From Agromyces sp. ISL-38 (GTDB lineage Bacteria > Actinomycetota > Actinomycetes > Actinomycetales > Microbacteriaceae), in contig NZ_JAGGPF010000012.1 in NCBI RefSeq assembly GCF_018613935.1, positions 1 to 64,000 of the forward strand: DNA of 64,000 bases. The letters run 5' to 3'. The position numbers and the translations under genes are program-made. Shown piece after piece: positions 36,072-45,234 of this stretch (positions within the stretch are counted from its first letter, which is position 1; every line of letters begins with the position of its first letter). The notes under the pieces were generated by a model, which saw only the letters and a list, made by a program, of their open reading frames with translations, was not told the DNA's origin and made no database searches.

Positions 36072-37109
36072 TCACGCCCGCCGAGTCGCGTCCTGCACCT
36101 CTCCCACGAGCTCCTCGATGATGTCCTCGAGGAAGAGCACGCCGGTCGTGCCGCCGTCGCCGTCGAACGCGCGCGCGACATGGATTCCGAGGCGGCGCAT
36201 CGTGGCGAGCGCGTCCTCGAGGTCGGCGCCGTCGTAGATCGACACCAGCCGGCGCACACGCTTCGCCGGTATCGGGTCGTCGAACTCGTCGTCGTCGAGG
36301 TCGATGACGTCTTTCAGGTGCACGTAGCCCACGGGCTCGCCCTGCTCGTCGAGGATCGGATACCGCGAGAAGCCGTGCCGCGCCACGCAGCGCTCCACAT
36401 CGCCCGGCGATGCCGCGGGCGGCAGGCTCACGAGCCCGGCGAGCGGCAACGCGACATCCTTCACTCGCTTGGTGGTGAACTCGAACGCGGCGGTGAGCGT
36501 GCCGCTCGCGTCGACGAGCACGCCCTCACGACGTGACTGGTTGACGATCGTCTGCACCTCCTCGAGCGTGAACGTGCTCGTCGCCTCGGTCTTCGGCTCG
36601 ACGCCCGAGAGCCGGAGCACCGCGTTCGCCGTCGCGTTCAGCGCGACGATGATCGGGCGGAAGAAGCGCGCGAGCAGCACGAGCGGCGGGGCGAGCAGGA
36701 GCACGGCACGATCGGGCACCGAGAACGACAGGTTCTTCGGCACCATCTCGCCGAAGACGACGTGCAGGTACGACACGAGCACCAGGGCGACGATGAACGC
36801 GATCGTCGAGACGACCTCCTCCGACCAGCCGGTCAACTGCAGCGGCACTTCGAGCAGATGGTGGATCGCGGGCTCCGAGACGTTCAGGATGAGCAGCGAG
36901 CAGACCGTGATGCCGAGCTGGCTCATCGCGAGCATGAGCGTGGCATGCTCCATCGCCCAGAGGGCGGTCTTCGCGCTCCGGCTGCCGGCGTCGGCGAGCG
37001 GCTCGATCTGCGAGCGCCGCGCTGAGATGACCGCGAACTCCGCGCCGACGAAGAAGGCGTTGGCCGCGAGCAGCACGACCAGCCAGGCTATTCCGACCCA
37101 GTCGCTCAT
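36072..37109 (-). CDS. CNNM/CorC-type membrane protein (second of tandem pair)
   Basis: A 345-residue protein with the CNNM (DUF21) membrane domain in residues about 1-190, including FVGAEFAVISARRSQIEPLA and GEMVPKNLSFSVP. Two CBS domains follow: the first near RVKDVALPLAGL, the second near RRLVSIYDGADLEDAL. Relatives move or sense Mg(II) and other divalent cations (CorC/MpfA). It lacks the extra C-terminal CorC_HlyC domain seen in its neighbour. ATGA overlap shows translation coupled to that neighbour. Confidence 0.87.
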   Translation of the reverse strand: MSDWVGIAWLVVLLAANAFFVGAEFAVISARRSQIEPLADAGSRSAKTALWAMEHATLMLAMSQLGITVCSLLILNVSEPAIHHLLEVPLQLTGWSEEVVSTIAFIVALVLVSYLHVVFGEMVPKNLSFSVPDRAVLLLAPPLVLLARFFRPIIVALNATANAVLRLSGVEPKTEATSTFTLEEVQTIVNQSRREGVLVDASGTLTAAFEFTTKRVKDVALPLAGLVSLPPAASPGDVERCVARHGFSRYPILDEQGEPVGYVHLKDVIDLDDDEFDDPIPAKRVRRLVSIYDGADLEDALATMRRLGIHVARAFDGDGGTTGVLFLEDIIEELVGEVQDATRRA

Positions 37110-38437
37110 CGCACGCTCTTCCTGTTGATGTCGTCGACCGCGGGCGCCGGGTCGGGCACGAAGCGCAACCGGTCGATCCTTCGCCCGTCGAGGCGCTGCA
37201 CGATGAGCGTGCCGTCATCGATCGGCACCTCGTCGTCGGCGACGGGCAAGCGGCCGAGCCGGCTCATGACGAAGCCGGCGACGGTCTCGTAGTCGCCGTT
37301 CTCGGGAACACGGATGCCGGTGCGCTCGACGAGCTCGTCGGGCCGCAGGATGCCGGGGAAGCTCACGACATCCCCGCGGCGAACGACGCCCGCACGCGTA
37401 CGGTCGTGCTCGTCGGCGACCTCGCCCACGAGCTCCTCGACGAGGTCCTCGAGCGTGGCGACACCGGCGGTGCCGCCGTATTCGTCGACGACGACCGCCA
37501 TCTGGAAACCGCGGGCCCTGAGCTCGCCGAGGAGCGTGCCGAGCTTCATCGTCTCGGGCACACGGAGCGCCTCGGACTGGAGCGCCGACGTCGGGACATC
37601 CGACCGCTTCTCCCGTGGAACCGCCACCGCTTGCTTGACGTGCACGAGGCCGACGACGTCGTCGAGGTTCTCGTCGTACACGGGGAAGCGCGAGAAGCCG
37701 GTCTGCCGTGCAAGCTCGAGCACCGCCTCGGCCGGCTCGAGCCGCTGCACCGCGGCGACGGCCGGACGTGCGGTCATGACGTCGGATGCATCGTGGTCGG
37801 CGAAGCGGAGCGTGCGGCCGAGCAGGGTCGCCGTGTCCTGCTCGAGGAGCCCGGCGCTCGCGGACCGCCTGACGAGCGAGGAGAGCTCCTCGGCGGAGCG
37901 AGCGCCTGAGAGCTCCTCTTTCGGCTCGATTCCCACCGCGCGCAGCAGCGCGTTCGCGCTGCCGTTCAGGAGCGAGACCGCGGAGCGGAACACCCACGTG
38001 AACGCCGCCTGGAACGGCATCACGATGATCGCGGTCTGCCGCGGCAGCGCGAGCGCGAAGTTCTTCGGCACGAGCTCGCCGAGCACCATGGAGAGCAGCG
38101 TCGCGACGGTGACCGCGACGACCGCGCCGACCGGCGGAACGAGCCCCGCCGGCATGCCGATCGCCGCGAGCGGGCCCGCGAGCAGTGAGCTGATCGCCGG
38201 CTCCATCGTGTAGCCCGTGAGGAGCGTGGTGAGGGTGATGCCGAGCTGGGCGCTCGACAGGTGCGTCGACGTGATCTTCAACGCGGCGATCGTGAGGCCG
38301 AGCCTCGTCTCGCCCTTCGCGCGCCGCGCCTCGAGCTCCGCACGGTCGAGATTCACGAGCGCGAACTCGCTGGCGACGAACAAGCCCGTGCCGATCGTGA
38401 GGAGGAGTCCGATGCCGAGCAGGATCCACTCAGACAT
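37106..38437 (-). CDS. CNNM/CorC-type membrane protein with C-terminal transporter-associated domain
   Basis: A 443-residue protein: CNNM membrane domain (SEFALVNLDRAELEARRA; GELVPKNFALALP), two CBS domains (DVMTARPAVAAVQ; FPVYDENLDDVVGLVHVK), then a CorC_HlyC domain with VVDEYGGTAGVATLEDLVEE. Probable role is divalent-cation transport or homeostasis. ATG 38437 has GGGGAG 6 bases upstream; a GTG two codons earlier abuts that site and is less likely. The second CNNM gene overlaps its stop, suggesting a hetero-dimer. Confidence 0.88.
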   Translation of the reverse strand: MSEWILLGIGLLLTIGTGLFVASEFALVNLDRAELEARRAKGETRLGLTIAALKITSTHLSSAQLGITLTTLLTGYTMEPAISSLLAGPLAAIGMPAGLVPPVGAVVAVTVATLLSMVLGELVPKNFALALPRQTAIIVMPFQAAFTWVFRSAVSLLNGSANALLRAVGIEPKEELSGARSAEELSSLVRRSASAGLLEQDTATLLGRTLRFADHDASDVMTARPAVAAVQRLEPAEAVLELARQTGFSRFPVYDENLDDVVGLVHVKQAVAVPREKRSDVPTSALQSEALRVPETMKLGTLLGELRARGFQMAVVVDEYGGTAGVATLEDLVEELVGEVADEHDRTRAGVVRRGDVVSFPGILRPDELVERTGIRVPENGDYETVAGFVMSRLGRLPVADDEVPIDDGTLIVQRLDGRRIDRLRFVPDPAPAVDDINRKSVR

Positions 38438-38573
38438 CCGCACCTCCCCAGATAGTCACGGGCGAGGGTCTATGGCCGGGTTCGGTCGCAGAGGGGGGGT
38501 CATCCATGGTCTCGCCAGTATATCGGCGGCATCCGCGACCATTCCGAGCTGTAACGCGGCCGTCACACGCGGC

Positions 38574-40013
38574 CTACCAGCTCACCGGCAGCGCCTTGCC
38601 CTCTTCGTAGCCCGCCGCCGATTGCACACCGACGAGCGCACGCTCGTGGAACTCCTCGATCGACCGCGCGCCGGCGTACGTGAAGGAGCTGCGCACTCCC
38701 GAGGTGATCATGTCGAGCAGGTCTTCGAGCGACGGGCGCAGCGGGTCGAGATAGATCGACGACGACGAGATGCCCTCGGCGAAGAGCTCCTTGCGGGCGA
38801 GCTCGTACGGCGAGAGCCGGTCGAAGCGCTCGCGCACCGCTTTCGTCGACGCCATGCCCCAGCTCTCCTTGAAGAGGCGGCCGGATGCGTCGCGCCGCAG
38901 CGTGCCCGGAGCCTCGATCGTGCCCGCGAACCATGAGCCGATCATCACGGATGCCGCACCAGCGGCGAGTGCGAGCGCCACGTCTCGCGGGTACCGCACG
39001 CCGCCGTCTGCCCACACGGTGGCGCCGTGCTCGCGCGCCGCCTCGGCGGTCTCGAGCACGGCGGAGAACTGCGGACGGCCGACAGCCGTCATCATGCGGG
39101 TCGTGCACATCGCACCCGGGCCGACGCCGACCTTCAGCACGTCGGCGCCGGCCTCGACGAGGTCGGCGACGGCATCGGCGGTCACGATGTTGCCGGCCAC
39201 GATCGGCACGCCGAGTCCGAGGTCGCGCACGATGCGCACCGCGCGGATCATGCCCTCCTGGTGCCCGTGCGCGGTGTCGATGACGAGCATGTCGACCCCC
39301 GCTGCGGCGAGCGCCTTCGCCTTCGCGGCGACATCTCCGTTGATGCCGACCGCGGCGGCGACGCGAAGACGGCCGTCGGCGTCGACGTTCGGCTCGTAGA
39401 TCGTGCCGCGCAACGCGCTCTTGCGGCTGAGGGTGCCGACGACGCGGCCGTGCTCGAGCACCGGCGCGAAATCGAGGCCGGCGTCGACCATGAGGTCGAA
39501 TGCGCGCCGCGGCGAGTCGACGTCGTCGGCATCGAGCGAGGCGAGCCCGCCGTGCACCAGGTCGCCGAGCCGCGCGTCGGGCAGGGCGGTCGCGAGCCTC
39601 GTCGCGGCGATGCATCCGACGTACTCCCCTCGCGAGTCGTGGAGCACGATGCCATGACCCTCGACGGGCGGCAGTGCGGCGAGCGCGTCGGCGACCGTCG
39701 CGTCGGGCGCGAAGTCGTGGGGGATGTCGAATCGCGGCGATTGCGCCTTCACCCAGCGGATGGCCTCATCGAGGTCCTGCAGGTGCAGGTCTTGGGGCAG
39801 CACCCCGAGGCCCCCGCGGCGGGCGAGCGTGGCTGCGAGACGGGGCCCCGTGATGGAGTTCATGTTCGCCGAGACGATCGGAACGGATGCTCCTGAGCCG
39901 TCCTCGGGCGCGAGCGAGACGTCGAGCCTGCTGGTGACGGCGGAGCGGCTCGGCACGAGGAACACGTCGGAATAGGTGAGGTCGTGACGCGGCGTCGTCC
40001 GATAGAACTGCAT
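38574..40013 (-). CDS. guaB1: GuaB1-type GMP reductase (IMPDH/GMPR family with CBS domains)
   Basis: A 479-residue TIM-barrel protein. The catalytic loop reads VGVGPGAMCTTRMMTAVGRP with the essential Cys, and DGGVRYPRDVALALAAGA is the phosphate-binding loop. A CBS pair is inserted in residues about 95-205. Actinobacterial GuaB1 proteins of this architecture act as GMP reductases (established for the Mycobacterium smegmatis protein), converting GMP to IMP. ATG 40013 gives the canonical start MQFYRTTPRHDLTYSDV. It is divergent from kgd. Confidence 0.88.
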   Translation of the reverse strand: MQFYRTTPRHDLTYSDVFLVPSRSAVTSRLDVSLAPEDGSGASVPIVSANMNSITGPRLAATLARRGGLGVLPQDLHLQDLDEAIRWVKAQSPRFDIPHDFAPDATVADALAALPPVEGHGIVLHDSRGEYVGCIAATRLATALPDARLGDLVHGGLASLDADDVDSPRRAFDLMVDAGLDFAPVLEHGRVVGTLSRKSALRGTIYEPNVDADGRLRVAAAVGINGDVAAKAKALAAAGVDMLVIDTAHGHQEGMIRAVRIVRDLGLGVPIVAGNIVTADAVADLVEAGADVLKVGVGPGAMCTTRMMTAVGRPQFSAVLETAEAAREHGATVWADGGVRYPRDVALALAAGAASVMIGSWFAGTIEAPGTLRRDASGRLFKESWGMASTKAVRERFDRLSPYELARKELFAEGISSSSIYLDPLRPSLEDLLDMITSGVRSSFTYAGARSIEEFHERALVGVQSAAGYEEGKALPVSW

Positions 40014-40160
40014 GCCATCCACGCTACCGCCGCAATGGGGAACCCGACTCCGGCAGAGGGGTTTAGGCTGGTGAAGGTGATCGCGCACGATGCGCCAGGC
40101 GTGCATCGTGACGCCGCCAGCAGGTTATCCAGCATCAATGGAGAGAGTGGGCGAGAGGCT

Positions 40161-43100
40161 GTGTCGAGCCAATTGACCGGGTCAGGATCCGACGAGACGA
40201 CGTCGGCGGAGTACGGAGCCAACGAGTGGCTCGTCGACGAGATGTACGAGAAGTTCCTCGCCGACCCTGAATCGGTCGACAAGACCTGGTGGCCGGTGCT
40301 CGAGCATTACCGCCAGATTCGCACCGGCGCGGGCAACGGTGACGGCACGACCGCAGCGGCACAGGCTCCTTCCGCCGCCGGCGCGACCGAAGCGGCAGCG
40401 CCTGCCGCGCCCGCCGCGCCGGATTCCACCGGGCCTGCCCCTGAGGCCCCCACGCCCGTTGAGGCCGCGCCGGCTGAAGCAGCGCCCTCGGAGGCGCCGC
40501 CCGCCGCTCAGGCACCTCCCGCTCCGGCATCGGCCGCGCCGGCACCCGTCCCACAGGCGCCCGCCGCACAGGTGCCGGCCGCGCCGGCCGAGCCCGTCGC
40601 CCCGGCAGAGCCCGCTCCCGCTGCGGGTGCAGCACCGGCAGAGCCCGCGCCGATCACCGCTGCCATGCCGGTCATCACGCAAACCCCCGAGGCGCGCACC
40701 ACCTCGGTCGCCCCTCGCACGCAACCCGTGCCGGCCGACGTGCCGATCACGAGCCCGCAGCCCGTCGTCGAGTCGGAACGCGAAGACGAGATCGTGGCCC
40801 TGAAGGGCCTGCCGAAGACGCTCGCGGCGAACATGGACCAGAGCCTCTCGGTGCCCACCGCGACGAGCGTGCGCACGATCCCCGCGAAGCTCATGATCGA
40901 CAACCGCATCGTGATCAACAACCACCTCCGTCGCTCACGCGGCGGCAAGGTGTCGTTCACCCACCTCATCGGCTGGGCGATCATCCAGGCGCTGAAGGAA
41001 TTCCCCACCCAGAACGTCTACTACGCCGAACCCGATGGCAAGCCGAGCGTCGTCAAGCCCGCCCACATCGGCCTCGGCATCGCGATCGACCTCCCGAAGC
41101 CCGACGGCAGCCGCGCCCTGCTCGTGCCTGCCGTCAAGCGCGCCGAGACGATGTCGTTCAACGAGTACCTGGCCGCCTACGAAGACCTCGTGCAGCGCGC
41201 ACGCCAGAACAAGCTGAAGGCCGACGACTTCTCGGGCGGCACGATCTCGCTCACGAACCCCGGCGGCATCGGCACCGTGCACTCGGTGCCGCGACTCATG
41301 AAGGGCCAGGGCTGCATCATCGGCGCCGGCGCGCTCGAGTATCCGGCCGAGTTCCAGGGCTCGTCCGAGAAGACCCTCGCGAACCTCGCCATCGGCAAGA
41401 CGATCACGCTCACGTCCACGTACGACCACCGTGTCATCCAAGGCGCGGGCTCCGGCGAGTTCCTGAAGAAGGTGCACGAGCTTCTCATCGGGCAGCGCGG
41501 CTTCTACGAGAACATCTTCGCCGCGCTCCGTCTCCCCTACGAGCCGATCCGCTGGGCCCCCGACATCTCGGTCGACATCGCGAGTGCGATCGACAAGACG
41601 GCCCGAGTGCAGGAGCTCATCAACTCCTTCCGCGTGCGCGGCCACCTCATGGCCGACACCGACCCTCTCGAGTACGTGCAGCGCTCGCACCCCGACCTCG
41701 ACATCGCGAGCCACGGGCTCACCTTCTGGGACCTCGACCGCGAATTCGTCACGGGCGGGTTCGGCGAGAAGCGCACGGCGCTCCTGCGCGACATCCTCGG
41801 AGTGCTCCGCGACTCCTACTGCCGCACGATCGGCATCGAGTACATGCACATCCAAGACCCGGTGCAGCGCAAGTGGATCCAGGGCGAGGTCGAGCGCAGC
41901 TACGAGAAGCCCACCCACGACGAGCAGATGCGCATCCTCGGCAAGCTCAACGAGGCAGAGGCGTTCGAGACCTTCCTGCAGACGAAGTACGTCGGCCAGA
42001 AGCGGTTCAGCCTCGAGGGCGGCGAGTCCGTCATCCCGCTCCTCGACGAGATCCTGCAGGGCGCCGCGAAGGAGGGCCTCGACGAGGTCGCCATCGGCAT
42101 GGCGCACCGCGGCCGCCTGAACGTGCTCACGAACATCGCCGGCAAGACCTACGGCCAGGTGTTCCGCGAGTTCGAGGGCACGCAGGAGCAGAAGTCGTTC
42201 GCCGGCTCGGGCGACGTGAAGTACCACCTCGGCACGTCGGGCACCTTCACGGCCGACGACGGCCACCAGGTTCCGGTCTCGCTCGCGGCGAACCCCTCGC
42301 ACCTCGAAGCCGTCGACGGCGTGCTCGAGGGAATCGTGCGCGCCAAGCAAGACAGAAAGCCCATCGGCACCTTCTCCACGCTGCCGATCCTCATCCACGG
42401 CGACGCCGCGATGGCCGCGCAGGGCGTCGTGTTCGAGACGATGCAGATGTCGCAGCTGCGGGGCTACCGCACCGGCGGCACGATCCACGTCGTCGTGAAC
42501 AACCAGGTCGGCTTCACCACCGTGCCGGGCGACGCACGTTCGTCGATCTACTCGACGGATGTCGCGAAGACGATCCAAGCCCCGATCTTCCACGTGAACG
42601 GCGACGACCCCGAGTCCGTGGTTCGCGTCGCGGAGCTCGCGTTCCGGTACCGCCAGGAGTTCAAGCGCGACGTCGTCGTCGACCTCGTCTGCTTCCGCCG
42701 TCGCGGCCACAACGAGGGCGACGACCCCTCGATGACGCAGCCGCTCATGTACAACCTGATCGAGGCGAAGCGCTCGGTCCGAAAGCTCTACACCGAGGCG
42801 CTCGTCGGTCGTGGCGACATCACCGAAGAGGAATACGAGGAAGCGCACCGCGACTTCCAGGACCGCCTCGAACGCGCCTTCGCCGAGACGCACGCAGCGC
42901 AGACGGGTGCGATCCCGATCGTCGGCGCGACCGACTCCCGCCACGAACCCGAGGCCCCGCCCACGGGCGAGCTCGAGACCACCGGTGTCTCCACCGATGT
43001 CGTCTACGCCGTCGGCGACGCGTTCAACAACAAGCCCGCGGGCTTCACGGTGCACCCGAAGATCCAGCAGCTGCTCACCAAGCGACTCGACATGAGCCGC

Positions 43101-44129
43101 AACGGCAACATCGACTGGAGCTTCGGCGAACTCCTGGCACTCGGCTCGCTCCTGCTCGAGGGCACGCCGGTGCGCTTCGCCGGTCAAGACGCGCGCCGCG
43201 GCACGTTCGTGCAGCGCCACGCCGTGCTCCACGACCGTGCGAACGGGCAGGAGTGGCTGCCGCTGCAGAACCTCTCCGACAACCAGGCCAAGTTCTGGAT
43301 CTACGACTCGCTGCTCAGCGAGTATGCCGCGATGGGCTTCGAATACGGCTATTCGGTCGAACGCGCCGATGCGCTCGTGCTGTGGGAGGCGCAGTTCGGT
43401 GACTTCGCCAATGGCGCGCAGACCATCATCGACGAGTTCATCTCCTCGGCCGAGCAGAAGTGGGGCCAGCGCTCGAGCGTCGTGCTCCTCCTCCCCCACG
43501 GCTACGAGGGCCAGGGCCCCGACCACTCGAGCGCCCGCATCGAGCGGTACCTCCAGCTCTGCGCCGAGAACAACATGACGGTCGCGCGGCCCTCGACACC
43601 CGCGTCGTACTTCCACCTGCTGCGCCGCCAGGCCTACCAGCGCCCGCGACGTCCGCTGGTGGTCTTCACCCCGAAGGCCATGCTGCGCCTCCGGGGCGCG
43701 ACGAGCGAGGTCGCCGACTTCACGAGCGGCCGGTTCGAGCCCGTGATCGACGACGCCCGCATCACCGACAAGGCTGCGGTCAAGCGAGTCGTGTTCCTCT
43801 CGGGCAAGATCTACTACGACATCGTGGCGGAGCTCGAGAAGAACCCGAACCCCGAGATCGCCGTCGTGCGCCTCGAGCAGCTCTACCCGCTACCCGCAGT
43901 CGAGCTGAAGGCCGTCGCCGACGCCTACCCCGACGCCGAGCTCATGTGGGCGCAAGACGAGCCCGAGAACCAGGGCGCGTGGCCGTACTTCATCATCGAG
44001 ACGAACAAGCTCGGCCCGCGGCCGGTCACGGTCGTCGCCCGTACCGCCGCCGCGTCACCCGCCACGGGATCCGCCAAGCGCCACTCGATCGAGCAGGCCG
44101 AGCTCGTGCGCCGCGCGACGACGCTGTAA
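40161..44129 (+). CDS. kgd: multifunctional 2-oxoglutarate dehydrogenase E1/E2-type (Kgd/SucA)
   Basis: A one-chain TCA-cycle enzyme of about 1322 residues from GTG 40161. Order: a short E1-type N-terminal segment (GANEWLVDEMYEKFLADPES), an Ala/Pro linker (residues about 65-175), an E2-like acyltransferase domain (residues about 235-460), then the thiamine-diphosphate E1 domains with HGDAAMAAQGVVFET and VVVNNQVGFTT. The E2 motif reads TYDHRVIQGAGSG, lacking the Asp-Gly of active E2s, as in mycobacterial Kgd. No lipoyl domain is present. The start was chosen because the family N-terminus begins within 15 residues. Confidence 0.92.
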   Translation: MSSQLTGSGSDETTSAEYGANEWLVDEMYEKFLADPESVDKTWWPVLEHYRQIRTGAGNGDGTTAAAQAPSAAGATEAAAPAAPAAPDSTGPAPEAPTPVEAAPAEAAPSEAPPAAQAPPAPASAAPAPVPQAPAAQVPAAPAEPVAPAEPAPAAGAAPAEPAPITAAMPVITQTPEARTTSVAPRTQPVPADVPITSPQPVVESEREDEIVALKGLPKTLAANMDQSLSVPTATSVRTIPAKLMIDNRIVINNHLRRSRGGKVSFTHLIGWAIIQALKEFPTQNVYYAEPDGKPSVVKPAHIGLGIAIDLPKPDGSRALLVPAVKRAETMSFNEYLAAYEDLVQRARQNKLKADDFSGGTISLTNPGGIGTVHSVPRLMKGQGCIIGAGALEYPAEFQGSSEKTLANLAIGKTITLTSTYDHRVIQGAGSGEFLKKVHELLIGQRGFYENIFAALRLPYEPIRWAPDISVDIASAIDKTARVQELINSFRVRGHLMADTDPLEYVQRSHPDLDIASHGLTFWDLDREFVTGGFGEKRTALLRDILGVLRDSYCRTIGIEYMHIQDPVQRKWIQGEVERSYEKPTHDEQMRILGKLNEAEAFETFLQTKYVGQKRFSLEGGESVIPLLDEILQGAAKEGLDEVAIGMAHRGRLNVLTNIAGKTYGQVFREFEGTQEQKSFAGSGDVKYHLGTSGTFTADDGHQVPVSLAANPSHLEAVDGVLEGIVRAKQDRKPIGTFSTLPILIHGDAAMAAQGVVFETMQMSQLRGYRTGGTIHVVVNNQVGFTTVPGDARSSIYSTDVAKTIQAPIFHVNGDDPESVVRVAELAFRYRQEFKRDVVVDLVCFRRRGHNEGDDPSMTQPLMYNLIEAKRSVRKLYTEALVGRGDITEEEYEEAHRDFQDRLERAFAETHAAQTGAIPIVGATDSRHEPEAPPTGELETTGVSTDVVYAVGDAFNNKPAGFTVHPKIQQLLTKRLDMSRNGNIDWSFGELLALGSLLLEGTPVRFAGQDARRGTFVQRHAVLHDRANGQEWLPLQNLSDNQAKFWIYDSLLSEYAAMGFEYGYSVERADALVLWEAQFGDFANGAQTIIDEFISSAEQKWGQRSSVVLLLPHGYEGQGPDHSSARIERYLQLCAENNMTVARPSTPASYFHLLRRQAYQRPRRPLVVFTPKAMLRLRGATSEVADFTSGRFEPVIDDARITDKAAVKRVVFLSGKIYYDIVAELEKNPNPEIAVVRLEQLYPLPAVELKAVADAYPDAELMWAQDEPENQGAWPYFIIETNKLGPRPVTVVARTAAASPATGSAKRHSIEQAELVRRATTL

Positions 44130-44144
44130 CCCCGAGACGACGAA

Positions 44145-44184
44145 CGAAGGCGAGCGGATGCCACGCGGCATCCGCTCGCCTTCG
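44145..44184. terminator. 18-base perfect hairpin between kgd and rsrA
   Basis: Bases 44145-44162 pair perfectly with 44167-44184 around the four-base loop ACGC. It lies 16 bases after the kgd stop and 33 before the rsrA stop, so it can end both convergent transcripts. The stem contains CGGATGCC. Confidence 0.85.
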
Positions 44185-44217
44185 TCGTTCGCAGAGGAGT
44201 GCGGCGAACGCGGTTCG

Positions 44218-44475
44218 TCAGTCGACGAGTATGCCGTGACCCGACTGGATGTCTCGGATGCGGCTCAGCACGATGGTGCGCAGCTCTTCGGGCGCGCTCT
44301 CACGGCACGCCCGCTGCACCACTTCGGTGATCGCGACGCCGACGCGGAGCTCTGCCCGGCAGTCGGCGCAGCTCTCCACGTGCTCACGAATGTCTGCCGC
44401 ATCCTCGCGACGCAGTTCGTGGTGCAGGTACTCCTCGAGTTCGGCCTTGGCCTTCTCGCAACCGCAGTCGGTCAT
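44218..44475 (-). CDS. rsrA: zinc-binding anti-sigma factor (RsrA/RshA type)
   Basis: An 85-residue anti-sigma factor of the ZAS family that binds and silences the partner sigma factor until thiol oxidation releases it. The zinc/redox motif HVESCADC (His-x3-Cys-x2-Cys) is present near residue 32, with a further Cys pair CGC at residues 4-6. The helix [15 protein letters not shown] near the C-terminus resembles the sigma-binding region. ATGA overlap with the sigma gene indicates coupled, stoichiometric expression. Confidence 0.88.
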   Translation of the reverse strand: MTDCGCEKAKAELEEYLHHELRREDAADIREHVESCADCRAELRVGVAITEVVQRACRESAPEELRTIVLSRIRDIQSGHGILVD

Positions 44476-45167
44476 CGTTTGCTCCTGGTGGGTTGGCGCG
44501 CCGGCTGGTCGGCCGCGAATCCCTGTTCGCGGGCGTAGTCGGCGAGGGACTCGCGAAGCAGCCGGCGGCCACGGTGCAGGCGGCTCATCACGGTCCCGAT
44601 GGGTGTGTTCATCATGTCGGCGATCTCCTGGTAGGAGAAGCCCTCGACGTCGGCGAAGTACACGGCGAGCCGGAAGTCTTCGGGAAGCGCCTGCAGGGCG
44701 TCTTTCACCGCACTGTCGGGCAGGTGGTCGATCGCCTCGGCCTCGGCCGAGCGGCTCGCCCTGGCGGTCGTCGACTCGGCGCCGCCGAGCTGCCAGTCCT
44801 CGAGCTCGTCGATCGTGCCCTGGTAGGGCTCGCGCTGCTTCTTGCGGTAGCTGTTGATGAAGGTGTTGGTGAGGATGCGGTACAGCCACGCCTTCAGGTT
44901 CGTGCCCTGCCGGAACTGCGCGAACGCGGCGAAGGCCTTCACGAACGTCTCCTGCACGAGGTCCTGCGCATCGGCGGGGTTCTTCGTCATGCGCAGCGCC
45001 GCAGCGTAGAGCTGGTCGATAAAGGGCAGGGCCTGCTCCTCGAAGAGCTCGCCGAGGGGCCGAGTCTCGTCAGTCGGTGTGGGATCGGTCTTGTCGGCAG
45101 TCATCACCGGCAATCCTAGATCGTCGAACAGGGCGACCGTCGGGCGTTCGAGTACTGCAGGCGACAC
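44472..45167 (-). CDS. sigR: ECF sigma factor SigR/SigH (thiol-oxidative stress)
   Basis: A group-4 sigma factor. Region 2 has [20 protein letters not shown] and [20 protein letters not shown], region 4 has [20 protein letters not shown] and [18 protein letters not shown]; these are close to SigR of Streptomyces and SigH of mycobacteria, which control thioredoxin and proteostasis genes. Two starts are credible: GTG 45167 (231 residues), with AAGGAG 9 bases upstream and just after the autoregulatory promoter, or ATG 45104 (210 residues), nearer the usual N-terminus. Both may be used. Confidence 0.9.
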   Translation of the reverse strand: MSPAVLERPTVALFDDLGLPVMTADKTDPTPTDETRPLGELFEEQALPFIDQLYAAALRMTKNPADAQDLVQETFVKAFAAFAQFRQGTNLKAWLYRILTNTFINSYRKKQREPYQGTIDELEDWQLGGAESTTARASRSAEAEAIDHLPDSAVKDALQALPEDFRLAVYFADVEGFSYQEIADMMNTPIGTVMSRLHRGRRLLRESLADYAREQGFAADQPARQPTRSKR

Positions 45168-45208
45168 GCGCACCATCTCCTTCCGCGTCGGCTGACGCTA
45201 CTGTTGAT

Positions 45209-45234
45209 AACCGATGCAGATTTCGAGGTATTCC
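45209..45234 (-). promoter_or_regulatory. SigR-type autoregulatory promoter
   Basis: The minus strand has GGAAT at 45234-45230 and GTT at 45211-45209 with exactly 18 bases between, the published SigR/SigH consensus spacing. It sits just upstream of sigR and inside the first codons of the divergent aroA. This predicts positive autoregulation of sigR-rsrA. Confidence 0.8.

Noticed and set aside
38438..38573. Hairpin after guaB1 (repeated GGCCGCG)
   Set aside because: The copies are mainly direct rather than inverted repeats, so a terminator is not convincing.
40935..43616. Very long antisense reading frame (893 codons) opposite kgd
   Set aside because: Composition is typical of the reverse complement of a GC-rich gene (Arg/Glu/His/Val-rich), with no domain; kgd is certain on the other strand.
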